A stretch of DNA of 64,000 nt from Bradyrhizobium sp. AZCC 1693 (GCF_036924745.1 NZ_JAZHSD010000001.1:4526001-4590000), one strand, 5' to 3'. Numbered from the stretch's first letter, positions 25,852 through 35,262 are shown. Notes: generated from the sequence alone by a model not told the origin. Numbers and translations are program-made.

Positions 25852-27711
25852 ATGGCCAACAAAGGCAACAAGCACGTCTGGGACTATTTGGCCTATTACC
25901 TCAAGCTCACACATGCGCCGGGCTTTGCAGTACTCCTTTCTGGCCCTTGGGGCGTCGGCAAGACCTATCTATTGAAAGCGTTCTTAAAGCAGCAGTTTGG
26001 GGACGATGCGGCTAACTACGTTTACGTGAGCCTCTACGGTCTTTCGACCATTGAAGAAATAGACGACGCGTTATTTCAAGCGGCTTTTCCGGCCTTGACC
26101 GGAAAAGCCGCCAAGGTGGCTGGTCGCGTTGCCAAGGCCGGCCTCAAATTTCTTAGGGTTGATCCTGGGGAATGGAGCATCAAGGAATTCCTCAGCAAGT
26201 TTGAGGCCAACGTCTATGTGTTTGATGATTTAGAGCGGTGCGAAGCACCGATTAACAAGGTGCTCGGCTATATAAATCAGTTTGTTGAGCACGCCGGCGC
26301 CAAGGTGATCATCCTTGCCAACGAGAAGGAAATCGGAGCTGACAACGACTACGCCCGTCGACGAGAAAAGCTGATCGGAAAGACCCTGCAAGTAAGCTCC
26401 GATTTTAATGCAGCGTTTGCGCATTTCGCCTCAAATATCGATCATGAGGGGGCGCGTTCATTTGTTCAGAGTAGCTTGGCCGACATCGCGACTATCTATA
26501 CCCAATCTACGCTAAACAACCTGCGTATTTTGCAGCAGACGATGTGGGACTTTGAGCGTTTGTTCGTCGTGCTGTCTCCTGAGCACCAAGCCAACACGGA
26601 TGCGATGGCGACGCTTCTGCGGCTGCTTGTTGTACTCTCTTTCGAGTACAAAGCGGCCCGCATCACAGAAGACGATATACTTGTGGGCCGCGGAATGGCG
26701 GCGATGATGCGAGCATCGTTCGCTAAAGATGAACCCAAAACGCCAATAGCCCTTTCGAGCGAGAGATATCCATCGGTAGATATTAATGACGATGTTCTCT
26801 CGAACCAACTTTTAGTCGACTACCTCGTGCGAGGAATCGTTGACGCTAATGCAATTCGCGCAGAGCTGGAGGCTAGCCGCTTCTTTGTCAAGGTTGCAGA
26901 CGAACAGCCTTGGCGCACTGTTTGGCATTGGATGGAGCGGTCAGATAGTGAATTTGATGCCGCACTGGCAAAGATGGAGAAGCAATTTGAGGAGCGCGCA
27001 TTGACCCAAGACGGCGAGATCCTTCATGTTCTCGGTCTGCGGCTCTTCCTCTCTGATCGTGGAATCTTGCGTCTGTCGAGAGCCGAAGTTGTCGCGCAGG
27101 GCAAGCAGTACATCGACGATGTTTGTGCAGCGAAGTCGATACAGTATCCGCCCCCCGGCGAGTTCAGCGAACTCCGTTTTCAAGGATGGGGTGGCCTGGG
27201 AATCAGCGAGCACGATACTGCCGAGTATAAAGAGCTGCGTCTGCATCTGACCGCGGCAGTGCAGCGCGCGGTCGAGGAGACATATCCCACGCAGGCGATT
27301 GATCTTCTATCCGAGATGACGTCGGACGTGGAGGGTTTCTACCGACACACCTCTTTGACCCATGCCGACGCCAGCCAATACATCCGCGCTCCTGTCCTCG
27401 CCCAGCTGGGGGTAGATGATTTCGTAAATGTGTTTCTTGCTCTTCATCCCGGCGCGCAGCACGTAGTGATGATGGCGCTTAAAGGCCGTTATGAGTACGG
27501 GCAGCTTGACCGCGATTTGAAAGAGGAAAGGCCTTGGATCACGTCGGTGCGAGACGCTCTTGTCGAACGCTTGCCGAGCTTAAGCCCTATTTCGCGGTAT
27601 CGCCTGCAGAGGCATATCGAATGGTACCTGCAAGCAGTTCATCCTGAGGCGGCTTCCGAGGAGAAGGAAACGGTTTCCGATGAGGAAGATGCTTCCGAGC
27701 CGGAGGCGTAA
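25852..27711 (+). CDS. KAP-type P-loop NTPase, candidate anti-phage protein
   Basis: This 619-residue protein has an N-terminal P-loop NTPase domain. The Walker A motif is GPWGVGKT (residues 31-38), preceded by WDYLAYYLKLTHAPGFAVLL. The Walker B is VYVFDDLER (about 121-129). These match the KAP NTPase group, several members of which sit in defence islands. I see no membrane helices inserted in the NTPase domain, and the C-terminal 300 residues are helical and unassigned, ending in an acidic tail (EEKETVSDEEDASEPEA). The base composition is visibly less GC-rich than its neighbours, which suggests transfer. It stands alone, with no obvious effector partner. Confidence 0.75.
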   Translation: MANKGNKHVWDYLAYYLKLTHAPGFAVLLSGPWGVGKTYLLKAFLKQQFGDDAANYVYVSLYGLSTIEEIDDALFQAAFPALTGKAAKVAGRVAKAGLKFLRVDPGEWSIKEFLSKFEANVYVFDDLERCEAPINKVLGYINQFVEHAGAKVIILANEKEIGADNDYARRREKLIGKTLQVSSDFNAAFAHFASNIDHEGARSFVQSSLADIATIYTQSTLNNLRILQQTMWDFERLFVVLSPEHQANTDAMATLLRLLVVLSFEYKAARITEDDILVGRGMAAMMRASFAKDEPKTPIALSSERYPSVDINDDVLSNQLLVDYLVRGIVDANAIRAELEASRFFVKVADEQPWRTVWHWMERSDSEFDAALAKMEKQFEERALTQDGEILHVLGLRLFLSDRGILRLSRAEVVAQGKQYIDDVCAAKSIQYPPPGEFSELRFQGWGGLGISEHDTAEYKELRLHLTAAVQRAVEETYPTQAIDLLSEMTSDVEGFYRHTSLTHADASQYIRAPVLAQLGVDDFVNVFLALHPGAQHVVMMALKGRYEYGQLDRDLKEERPWITSVRDALVERLPSLSPISRYRLQRHIEWYLQAVHPEAASEEKETVSDEEDASEPEA

Positions 27712-28208
27712 ATCTACGCGATCACGCCGTCCCCTCCATCTGGCCATTGGCGCCACTCGGGGCACCCACGTCAAGGCGTGGGCCACCCCGACAAACGTAT
27801 TCTCACGGCGTCATCGATATCCGGCTGCATCGGCGCTCGATCAACTTCTGTTTTTCCGAAATTTTCGTTGACGCCGGACCCAAATCAGCAATATACCGCT
27901 TTCGTCCCGTCCCGGTACGAGGGGCGTTTCGCGATCGTCACAAGCGCGGGATGGGATGCGGTGGACGCGGATGTGCCTTTGACGAACGGTGCGGATGCGT
28001 ACGGTGAAGTCGTGTGGTCCTGACGCCCCGATGCTGGCGTCAAGTTGGCGAGAAGCAATTCCGCCGGCGACGGTGACAACGAGCCCGGCCCGACCGGGGA
28101 GCAACTGTGTTTTTACACGTAGACCTGTGATCGGCCGGGCTCAAGGCTGGCGCTACGCGCCACCGCCTCCGGCGGCTGACGGCCTTGACCCCGTCCGCTC
28201 ACCGGTCG
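27712..28208. repeat. Genus-type dispersed repeat DNA downstream of the NTPase
   Basis: No intact gene is evident in these 497 bases. A frame in 27870-28022 (RYEGRFAIVTSAGWDAVDAD, then GEVVWS) and the following sequence resemble a non-coding dispersed segment often mis-called as hypothetical protein in Bradyrhizobium genomes (from memory). Several GC-rich inverted repeats follow (around 28140-28256) up to the transposase end. Confidence 0.5.
27843..27867 (+). repeat. Direct repeat, right copy, flanking the KAP NTPase segment
   Basis: AACTTCTGTTTTTCCGAAAT and the next bases match the copy at 24885-24909 apart from two one-base indels. It lies 131 bases after the NTPase stop. Confidence 0.6.
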
Positions 28209-29207
28209 TTAGGCTGGGCATGCGCTCGGCGGAAGCCGAGCGGGGTCGCTCGGTTTGTAACGGTTGGCGTCCCATTTTTGGCGTCGCGCGATCATGGTGT
28301 TGAGGATGACGATGAGCTTGCGCATACAGGCGGTGAGCGCAACCTTCGGCTCCTTTCCCTTGGCGATCAGGCGATCATAGAACGCCTTGAGCACGGGGTT
28401 GTGCTGGGTCGCAGCTCCCATGCAAGGCATGTAGAAGAGGTTGCGGGCCTTGCGGCGCCCGCCCTTGATGTGGCGGTTGCCCCGCCGTTGGCCGCTATCG
28501 TCATCGTAAGGTGCTACCCCCAGCAAGGCCGCGGCGATATTGTCGTTCACCTGGCCCAGTTCCGGCATCGTCGCGATCAGTCCGGCGGACGTGATCTTAC
28601 CAAGTCCCGGCACGCTCTCGATGATCTCGGCGAGCTCGGCAAAATGCGCCGTCGCTTTGACCATGGCGGAGATCGCGGTCTCGAGCTTGGCGACTTCGAC
28701 GGCAATCTTCTTCAAGAGCCGCGCCTGCATTTTCTGCACGACGTCCGGCACAGAATGCTCGCCACTGTTTTTCAAGCTGGTCTGCAGATCGAGCAGTCCC
28801 TGGCGCGCATTGACGATCTTGACCAGCCTCTCGCGTGCCGCGTCGAAGGCCTGGCCCGGCGCGTCGGTGAAGGTCTCGGCGAACCAGGCGATCATCTCCG
28901 CATCGATCGGATCGTTCTTGGCGAGGCGTCCGGCCGAGCGGGCGAAGCTGCGCACCCGCTTCGGGTCAACGATCCGGACTTCGATGCGGGCCTCGCGCAG
29001 CGCCTTGGCCCAGTCCTGCTCATAACCGCCGGAAGCCTCCATGGCTGCCTTGCCGACCTTGTGTTTGCGAAGCCAGCGGATCAATGCGTGCCGCCCCTCT
29101 GCGGTGCTCGGGAACGTCTGCCGTTGAGACAGCGAGCGAATGCATGCATCCACCTTGTCCTTGGCCACATCAACACCGACGACAACGACCTCATTTTGTG
29201 CCATCAT
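28209..29207 (-). CDS. IS110-family transposase (DEDD recombinase)
   Basis: This 332-residue protein has an N-terminal RuvC-like DEDD domain (VVGVDVAKDKVDAC, MEASGGYEQDW, KNDPIDAEMIAWFAE) and the C-terminal Transposase_20 domain (IIESVPGLGKITSAGLIATM, LGVAPYDDDSGQRRGNRHIK). Both domains look complete, so the enzyme may be active. Starts at 29207 or 29204 share the AGGAAGGGAG ribosome binding site; the second ATG has the better spacing. IS110 enzymes are guided by a bridge RNA transcribed from the element's non-coding end. A 407-residue frame on the opposite strand is a shadow. Confidence 0.93.
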   Translation of the reverse strand: MMAQNEVVVVGVDVAKDKVDACIRSLSQRQTFPSTAEGRHALIRWLRKHKVGKAAMEASGGYEQDWAKALREARIEVRIVDPKRVRSFARSAGRLAKNDPIDAEMIAWFAETFTDAPGQAFDAARERLVKIVNARQGLLDLQTSLKNSGEHSVPDVVQKMQARLLKKIAVEVAKLETAISAMVKATAHFAELAEIIESVPGLGKITSAGLIATMPELGQVNDNIAAALLGVAPYDDDSGQRRGNRHIKGGRRKARNLFYMPCMGAATQHNPVLKAFYDRLIAKGKEPKVALTACMRKLIVILNTMIARRQKWDANRYKPSDPARLPPSACPA

Positions 29208-29316
29208 CCACTCCCTTCCTTGCTCGGTTCGGGCTCGCAGCCCATGCAACTGTTCGGGTTGAGGAAGACACCGGATCTGTCCCTCGCTCCCCGACAGGCT
29301 CTCAAGGCCTTTGAGC

Positions 29317-29368
29317 GCGAACGGGCTCAGATCCAGCGACGGGCGGTTGGTCTGAGCCGCCCGTTCGC
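29317..29368 (-). ncRNA. Candidate bridge RNA stem in the IS110 non-coding end
   Basis: GCGAACGGGCTCAGA (29317-29331) is the exact inverse complement of the segment at 29351-29368 apart from a 3-base bulge, giving a 15-bp stem. Inside it GGGCGG and CCGCCC offer a competing shorter hairpin. It lies 110-160 bases upstream of the transposase start, the end where IS110-group bridge RNAs are encoded. The RNA itself and its target-binding loops are not proven. Confidence 0.4.
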
Positions 29369-29602
29369 ATATTCTGGCAGATTTTGCGGACACAAGAGCA
29401 CGATATAAGCCGTAAAGCCATTGCGCAGGGAATGTCGGATGCCTCCGCTGCCCTGTATGCTCGTGTGCGTATTTTTTGTGTCTATTGCACACGAGACCGC
29501 GGGTGCAGCGTGCACCCGGCATTCCCTGCGCCCTCTGACTGGAGGGTTAAGGAAATTCGATAGCAAGCCTCGGGCGCAATGCGTCGCGAGAAGGTGAAGT
29601 TG

Positions 29603-29732
29603 CGTCATCCCCCGCTGTCGTCACCCGCCTTGTGCGCAATTGCGCACTGGAGCGGGTGATCCAGTATTCCAGAGGCGCCAATGATTGAACCGATAAGCCG
29701 CGGCGTACTGGATACCCGCATGCGCGGTATGA
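29603..29732. repeat. Palindromic intergenic repeat with embedded GTGCGCAATTGCGCAC
   Basis: The element starts GCGTCATCCC, contains CACCCGCC...GGCGGGTG-like arms and ends GCGCGGTATGACA. Within the first hairpin a perfect 16-bp palindrome GTGCGCAATTGCGCAC occupies 29632-29647; the identical 16-mer is in the repeat at 38335-38473. Confidence 0.65.
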
Positions 29733-29874
29733 CAACTGAGTGTGGGCGGGCACCAGAGAACGATTCAGCCAGCCACTTTACGCAAGACAGCATCCCTATA
29801 TGCCCCCTCATCTGCCAGGCAGAATGCCATCAAGCAAAACAGGCGGCGCAAGACCGCCGGACGTGGAGGAAACC

Positions 29875-31425
29875 TTGTCCGTTCGTCATTACGACTGGAT
29901 CGCCCATTTCGGCCGCCGTACGCCGGACAAGATCGCGGCCATCGACCTCGCCAGCGAGCGCCGGCTTTCCTACGCACAGTTCGATGCGCGGATCTCGCGG
30001 CTTGCAACCCATCTGCGCGACAAATTTGACGTCAAGCGTGGCGACCGGGTCGCGGTGCTGGCGCTGAACACGACCGATACGCTGGAAGTGCAGTTCGCCT
30101 GTTTCCGGATCGGCGCGGTATTCCTGCCGCTGAATACGCGCCTCACCGTTCCCGAACTGCAATTCATTGTCGGCGATGCCTCGCCGAAAGTGATGATCCA
30201 CGACACTGATCTCGCCGAGGTCGCACTCACGGTCGCAAGGCTCTGCAACGTTTCGTCCGCGCTGCTGCTTGGCCCCGGCGGTTCCTACGAAGCGGCGATA
30301 GCGGCGTCGAAGCCACTCGACCGCTTTGAGCACGTCACGCATGACGACATCTCGACCATCATGTACACGTCGGGCACGACGGGTCAGCCCAAGGGCGCGA
30401 TCATCACCCACGGCATGACGTTCTGGAATTGCGTCAACCTCGGCGGCCCCGCCTATGTCTCGCCGTCGACGGTGCTGCTCACCGTGCTGCCGCTGTTTCA
30501 TACCGGCGGGCTCAATTGCTACACCAACCCGGTGCTGCATGCCGGCGGCACCGTCCTGATCATGCGCGCGTTCGATCCCGGCCTGGCGCTGCAACTGATC
30601 AGCGACCCATCCTGGGGCATTACCCAATTCTTCGGCGTGCCCGCGATCTACCAGTTCATGGCGCAGCATCCTTCGTTCGCGACATCCGATTTCAGCCGCC
30701 TGGTGATCGGCGGCGTCGGCGGCGCGCCGATGCCGGTACCGCTCCTGAAAGTGTGGGAAGAGCGCGGCGTCGCCCTGCAGCAGGGCTACGGCATGACCGA
30801 GACGTCGCCGGCGGTGCTGGCGCTCGACCGCGAGGACGCCGCGCGCAAGGCCGGCTCCTCCGGCAAGCCGGTGCTGCACACGGAAGTGCGGATCGTCCGT
30901 CCCGACGGGACCGACGCTGACGTCGGCGAACTCGGCGAACTCTGGGTCAAGGGGCCGAACGTCACGCCGGGCTACTGGAACAGGCCGGAGGCCAACGCGT
31001 CGTCATTCACCGATGGCTGGCTGCACACCGGCGACGCCACGCGCGTCGACGAGGAAGGGTTCTACTACATCGTCGACCGCTGGAAGGACATGTACATTTC
31101 CGGCGGCGAGAACGTCTATCCGGCCGAAGTCGAGAGCGTGCTGCATCAACTGACAGCTATCGCCGAAGCTGCCGTGATCGGTATCCCGAACGAGCAGTGG
31201 GGTGAGGTCGGCATGGCGATTATTGCCGTGAAGCCGGGCCAGACGCTGACGCCTGCGGAAATTCACGCCCATTGCGCGGCCAATCTGGCGCGATTCAAGT
31301 GCCCGCGGCTGATCGAATTCGTCGATGCCCTGCCGCGCAATGCGACGGGAAAGATTCACAAGCCGACGCTGCGACAGAAATTCAACGCGCCGAAGCCGAC
31401 CGACAAAGCGGCCATTGCTTCATGA
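29875..31425 (+). CDS. Long-chain/medium-chain acyl-CoA ligase (AMP-forming)
   Basis: This 516-residue ANL-family ligase has P-loop TSGTTGQPKGAI, the motif QGYGMTETSP, the hinge YYIVDRWKDMYISGGENVYP and the C-terminal LPRNATGKIHK. The likely start is TTG 29875, because GGAGGAAA sits directly upstream, while the longer ATG frame from 29740 runs into the upstream repeat. It probably activates a fatty or aromatic acid. It is monocistronic and followed by a strong bidirectional terminator. Confidence 0.92.
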   Translation: MSVRHYDWIAHFGRRTPDKIAAIDLASERRLSYAQFDARISRLATHLRDKFDVKRGDRVAVLALNTTDTLEVQFACFRIGAVFLPLNTRLTVPELQFIVGDASPKVMIHDTDLAEVALTVARLCNVSSALLLGPGGSYEAAIAASKPLDRFEHVTHDDISTIMYTSGTTGQPKGAIITHGMTFWNCVNLGGPAYVSPSTVLLTVLPLFHTGGLNCYTNPVLHAGGTVLIMRAFDPGLALQLISDPSWGITQFFGVPAIYQFMAQHPSFATSDFSRLVIGGVGGAPMPVPLLKVWEERGVALQQGYGMTETSPAVLALDREDAARKAGSSGKPVLHTEVRIVRPDGTDADVGELGELWVKGPNVTPGYWNRPEANASSFTDGWLHTGDATRVDEEGFYYIVDRWKDMYISGGENVYPAEVESVLHQLTAIAEAAVIGIPNEQWGEVGMAIIAVKPGQTLTPAEIHAHCAANLARFKCPRLIEFVDALPRNATGKIHKPTLRQKFNAPKPTDKAAIAS

Positions 31426-31453
31426 TCGTGCGCCGGGATGCGACAAACGAAAA

Positions 31454-31478
31454 GCCCGCCGGTTCATCACCGGCGGGC
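31454..31478 (-). terminator. Bidirectional terminator between acyl-CoA ligase and cspA
   Basis: GCCCGCCGG and CCGGCGGGC form a 9-bp stem with a 7-base loop. On the minus strand it is followed by TTTTCGTTTG, a good intrinsic terminator for the cold-shock gene. On the plus strand it can also stop the ligase transcript. Confidence 0.85.
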
Positions 31479-31543
31479 TCTTGTATCAGAAGCCAATTAG
31501 AGGATCCCAGTACATCCGTGGAAATCCTTAAATCGGCAACCTT

Positions 31544-31753
31544 TTAGTCGACGCGAAGGTTCTCGGCGCTGGTCTTGCCGCGCATCGGATCCTTCTTCGC
31601 TTCGAACGAGATCTTCTGACCTTCGTTGAGCGAGCTCAGGCCCGCGCGTTCGACGGCACTGATGTGGACGAAAACGTCGGTGCTGCCATCATCGGGCTGA
31701 ATGAAGCCAAAACCCTTGGTCGCGTTGAACCACTTAACTGTTCCGGTAGCCAT
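31544..31753 (-). CDS. cspA: Cold-shock protein, CspA family
   Basis: This 69-residue single OB-fold protein has both RNA-binding motifs: KGFGFI (RNP1) and VFVHIS (RNP2). It begins [20 protein letters not shown]. Such proteins bind single-stranded nucleic acid and act as RNA chaperones. The 5' leader upstream of 31754 could carry a cold-responsive structure, but I did not resolve one. The gene symbol is used in the family sense only, since several paralogues are usual in these genomes. Confidence 0.95.
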   Translation of the reverse strand: MATGTVKWFNATKGFGFIQPDDGSTDVFVHISAVERAGLSSLNEGQKISFEAKKDPMRGKTSAENLRVD

Positions 31754-31931
31754 GTAACTATCTCCAAGATGCGCGAAAGCGCTTTTGCCTGCACGACCTC
31801 CGCGCAGGCTTGATCCGATTTCAACGATGTCTTGGGGATTAGAGCCGGTTCGGCGTGGTCAACAAGGCAGAGCGATAATTCGAATAGGGGTCATATAGTG
31901 GGTTTCATTGGGAATGCAAGGCTGGAGGGGG

Positions 31932-32696
31932 CTATCCCGGCAGGAATAGCGCGAAGGATTCATCAGTCGTCCGCCGCAAATGCTGGCGGTACAGCGAATA
32001 ATTGGGATCGTCGGACGAAACCCTGCCAAAGGTCGGAAGAGCCACCATTTTGATCGGCAAATACGCGATTGGTGCCGCGATCGGCGTCAGCAACGAGCCG
32101 CGACCCGCGAGCAGCGTCGTGATGATCCCGTACATCTCGCCCGAAATCGCCAGGTGCGCCACTGTGATCAGGCGATGCTGGCCGTGCCGGTTGGTGACGA
32201 GATAGATATGTCTCGACTGGTTCGGCACCGCCACCTCGCCGAACTGGGTGAAGGCCGCGTCCTGCCGCTCGCTTTCGTGAAACACCAGCGAAGACGCCGC
32301 CGGATCCCAGGTGATCTCGGTGCGGTAGGCGAAGATCGCGTCCTTGTCGCCGAACGAGGGACGCACCGTGACGTAGGTTCCCTCGATCCAGGCCACCGCG
32401 CGGCGCGAATAGGCGCCCAAACCATCGGGCGCGACCTCGCCGTTAACGGCGGCGGCGGGCGCCGGCGCCTCCGGTGTCTTGCGCAAGGAGACGCCGAGCG
32501 CCTGCTCGAGCCGGACGGTGGTGGCGAGCGTGAACGGACGGCGGCCACCCAGCACCTTCTCAAGGGTCGAGAGGCTGAGTTTTGCGAGTTCGGCCAGGGA
32601 TTGCCGGGAGATGCGGCGACGCGCGATTTCCTCACGAATGGTGTCGGCGATCTGCCGGCTCTGCTCGGCGGAAAGCTGCTTGTCCGGCGTCGGCAT
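31932..32696 (-). CDS. XRE-like helix-turn-helix regulator with a C-terminal sensor-like domain
   Basis: This 254-residue protein has an N-terminal XRE helix-turn-helix (RRRISRQSLAELAKLSLSTL, then EKVLGGRRPF). A Pro/Ala linker and a 160-residue beta-rich C-terminal domain of no recognised family follow. ATG 32696 with GAGGGG upstream is preferred over GTG 32702. It is divergent from the sortase substrate gene with 188 bases between, so it may control the sortase pair. Nothing in the C-terminal domain reveals its ligand. Confidence 0.8.
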   Translation of the reverse strand: MPTPDKQLSAEQSRQIADTIREEIARRRISRQSLAELAKLSLSTLEKVLGGRRPFTLATTVRLEQALGVSLRKTPEAPAPAAAVNGEVAPDGLGAYSRRAVAWIEGTYVTVRPSFGDKDAIFAYRTEITWDPAASSLVFHESERQDAAFTQFGEVAVPNQSRHIYLVTNRHGQHRLITVAHLAISGEMYGIITTLLAGRGSLLTPIAAPIAYLPIKMVALPTFGRVSSDDPNYSLYRQHLRRTTDESFALFLPG

Positions 32697-32884
32697 CGTC
32701 ACCCCTCGTTTGCGCGCGCCAGTCTAGCAGACGCACAATCCATCACAAACCCGCACAAAGCAGCCTCAGCGGTGGCGTGCCGCGCCGGCCGGCGGCTGAA
32801 CAAGGCCGATCATTCCGCTCGCGCCAAATCTCCGAATTCCGCACGCTTTCATGCGGCGAAAATCGCCTCTCGGGAGTGAGCGAC

Positions 32885-35158
32885 ATGACGACATGCGACG
32901 AAATTGAGGCCGACAAACCCAGCGAACAGCCCAACCTGATCAGGCTGGTGCTGTTCTTTGTGATGCAGGGCGTAGCCGTAATCCTGTTCGGGTTTGCGGC
33001 ATTATTTTTGAGCTTCGAGCCGGTCTGGTCGGCGGAGCGTGTTCAGGCAGCCTTGGTCAAGCCCGGCGAGGCGCGCTCCGGCTCGCTGCTGCTCAAGACG
33101 GACGATGGCTACGCCGATGCCTCGCGCCTCGGTATCGATGTCGATCTCACGGTATCGGGCCCGACGGTGCGCGCCCGCGTCACGCAGATTTTCCGCAACC
33201 CGACGCAAGACTGGGTCGAGGCCGTCTACGTCTATCCGCTGCCCTCGGGCGGTGCGGTCGATACGCTGAAGATGGTGATCGGCGATCGCGTCGTGGTCGG
33301 CGACATCAAGGAACGGCAACAGGCAAAAATCATCTACGACCAGGCGAAGCAGAACGGGCAGAAGGCGGCGCTGACCGAACAGGAACGGCCGAACATCTTC
33401 ACCAATTCGGCCGCCAATATCGGCCCCGGTGAAACCGTGCTGGTGCAGATCGAATATCAGGAACCGGTCCAGCAATCCGGCAACGAGTTCTCGCTGCGGG
33501 TGCCGATGGTGGTCGCCCCGCGCTACAATCCCGCACCCGTCGTGCAGAGCGTCGACTTCCGGCCCGATGGCGGCGGCTGGGGTTCGGCCAAATCCGATCC
33601 CGTGCCGGATCGCGACCGCATCTCGCCCGAAGTGCTCGACCCAGCGACGAACGCGCCGGTCAATCCAACCCGCATCACCGTGCGGCTGCAGGCGGGCTTC
33701 CCCCTCGGTGAAGTCAAGAGCCACCACCACGCAATCAAGACCGAAAAGCCCGACGCCAACACCAGCATTCTGCGCCTTGCCGAAGGTCCGGTGCCGGCCG
33801 ACCGCGATTTCGAGCTGACCTGGAAGCCGGCGGCCGAGAAGGCGCCGTCGGTTGGATTATTCCGCGAGCGCGTCGGCGACAGCGATTACCTGCTCGCCTT
33901 CGTAACGCCACCTTCGGTCGAGCAGGTGCAGCAGAAGCCATTGCCGCGCGAGGTCATCTTCGTGATCGACAATTCCGGCTCGATGGGCGGCGTCTCGATC
34001 ATCCAGGCCAAGGCGAGCCTCACTTATGCGCTCGGACGCCTGCAGCCCGGCGACCGTTTCAACGTGATCCGGTTCGATCACACCATGGATGTGCTGTTTC
34101 CGGCGGCCGTGCCGGCCGACAGGGAGCATATCGGCCGGGCCACCTCCTTTGTCGACGCGCTGCAGGCCAATGGCGGCACCGAAATGGTGCCGGCGATGCG
34201 CGCCGCGCTGTCCGACAATGCCGGCGATGCCAGCTACGTCCGGCAGGTCGTGTTCCTGACCGACGGCGCCATCGGCAACGAACAGCAATTGTTCGAAACC
34301 ATCAATGCGCTGCGTGGCCGCTCGCGCATCTTCATGGTCGGCATCGGTTCGGCGCCGAACACCTATCTGATGACGCGCGCTGCCGAACTCGGCCGCGGCA
34401 CCTTCACCCATATCGGCTCGGTGGAACAGGTCGAGGAGCGCATGCGCGGGCTGTTCTCCAAACTGGAGAATCCCGCGGTGACCAATCTCACCGCCAAATT
34501 TTCCGACGCCACGGCCGATATCACGCCGGTCGCGATCCCCGACGTCTATCGCGACGAGCCGCTGATTCTCGCGGCAAAGCTCGACAAGCTCGCGGGCTCG
34601 GTCGAGATCAAGGGCCGCATCGGCGACCGTCCCTGGGTCGTCACCCTTCCGCTGGCGAACGCCGCTGAAGGCAAGGGCCTTTCCAAACTCTGGGCGCGGC
34701 GCAAGATCGCAGATGCCGAAGTCGCGCGCACCACGCGGCAGGCGAGCCCGGAAGACGCCGACAAGGCCATTCTGGCGCTGGCGATCGAGCATCAACTCGT
34801 CACGCGGCTGACCAGCCTGGTCGCGGTCGACAAGACACCGAGCCGTCCGGAAGGCGCGCAGCTCAAGATCTCGGAACTCCCGATCAACCTGCCGGCGGGT
34901 TGGGATTTTGAAAAAGTGTTCGGCGAGCGCCCACGCGCTCCAGTGACGCCGACGGAACGGCGCGCGGATATCGAGCAGGCGCGGGTTCAGATCGCGGCAC
35001 TGAAACGGGCGCAGCCTGTCGTCACCCAGGCGCCCAGCACGGTCACACTGCCGAGGACGGCCACAGACGCCGAACTGAAGATGATTGCGGGTGTGATCCT
35101 GCTCACGGTCAGCCTGATCCTGTTCGTGTTCACTCGACGTCAGATGTCACTGCGTTGA
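32885..35158 (+). CDS. VIT and VWA domain protein, proteobacterial sortase substrate
   Basis: This 757-residue protein has an N-terminal membrane/signal segment (LVLFFVMQGVAVILFGFAAL). A VIT domain follows at about residues 60-250 (FRNPTQDWVEAVYVYPLPSG). A VWA domain has an intact metal site DNSGSMGG near residue 360. The C-terminus carries a sorting signal: LPRTA at residues 722-726, then a hydrophobic helix (MIAGVILLTVSLILFVF) and TRRQ. This matches the 'marine proteobacterial sortase target' family. The sortase gene follows about 200 bases downstream. The start has GGGAG upstream. The protein is probably envelope-anchored; its biological role is not known. Confidence 0.92.
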   Translation: MTTCDEIEADKPSEQPNLIRLVLFFVMQGVAVILFGFAALFLSFEPVWSAERVQAALVKPGEARSGSLLLKTDDGYADASRLGIDVDLTVSGPTVRARVTQIFRNPTQDWVEAVYVYPLPSGGAVDTLKMVIGDRVVVGDIKERQQAKIIYDQAKQNGQKAALTEQERPNIFTNSAANIGPGETVLVQIEYQEPVQQSGNEFSLRVPMVVAPRYNPAPVVQSVDFRPDGGGWGSAKSDPVPDRDRISPEVLDPATNAPVNPTRITVRLQAGFPLGEVKSHHHAIKTEKPDANTSILRLAEGPVPADRDFELTWKPAAEKAPSVGLFRERVGDSDYLLAFVTPPSVEQVQQKPLPREVIFVIDNSGSMGGVSIIQAKASLTYALGRLQPGDRFNVIRFDHTMDVLFPAAVPADREHIGRATSFVDALQANGGTEMVPAMRAALSDNAGDASYVRQVVFLTDGAIGNEQQLFETINALRGRSRIFMVGIGSAPNTYLMTRAAELGRGTFTHIGSVEQVEERMRGLFSKLENPAVTNLTAKFSDATADITPVAIPDVYRDEPLILAAKLDKLAGSVEIKGRIGDRPWVVTLPLANAAEGKGLSKLWARRKIADAEVARTTRQASPEDADKAILALAIEHQLVTRLTSLVAVDKTPSRPEGAQLKISELPINLPAGWDFEKVFGERPRAPVTPTERRADIEQARVQIAALKRAQPVVTQAPSTVTLPRTATDAELKMIAGVILLTVSLILFVFTRRQMSLR

Positions 35159-35262
35159 CGTCGGCTGAAAAGAGGAGACCTCCCCGACCTCCTCTTTCCA
35201 GAGCGCGCGCGGCTCCACCCGTCCCCCAAGGCCGCGCGCGCCGCTTTTTTTCCTGCGAGCAC

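Larger units (their letters stand above)
28209..29400 (-). mobile_element. IS110-family insertion sequence (boundaries approximate)
   Basis: The element comprises the transposase gene and a non-coding 5' end of about 200-330 bases with a strong stem. IS110 elements normally lack terminal inverted repeats and target duplications, so exact ends cannot be fixed from one copy. The outer limit could reach about 29530. Confidence 0.7.

Noticed and set aside
27778..28023. 81-codon frame downstream of the NTPase
   Set aside because: It resembles a dispersed non-coding segment often translated by mistake in Bradyrhizobium; there is no ribosome binding site or independent coding signal.
28185..29408. 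407-codon plus-strand frame opposite the IS110 transposase
   Set aside because: The minus strand encodes a complete DEDD transposase; the plus frame has no motif or ribosome binding site.
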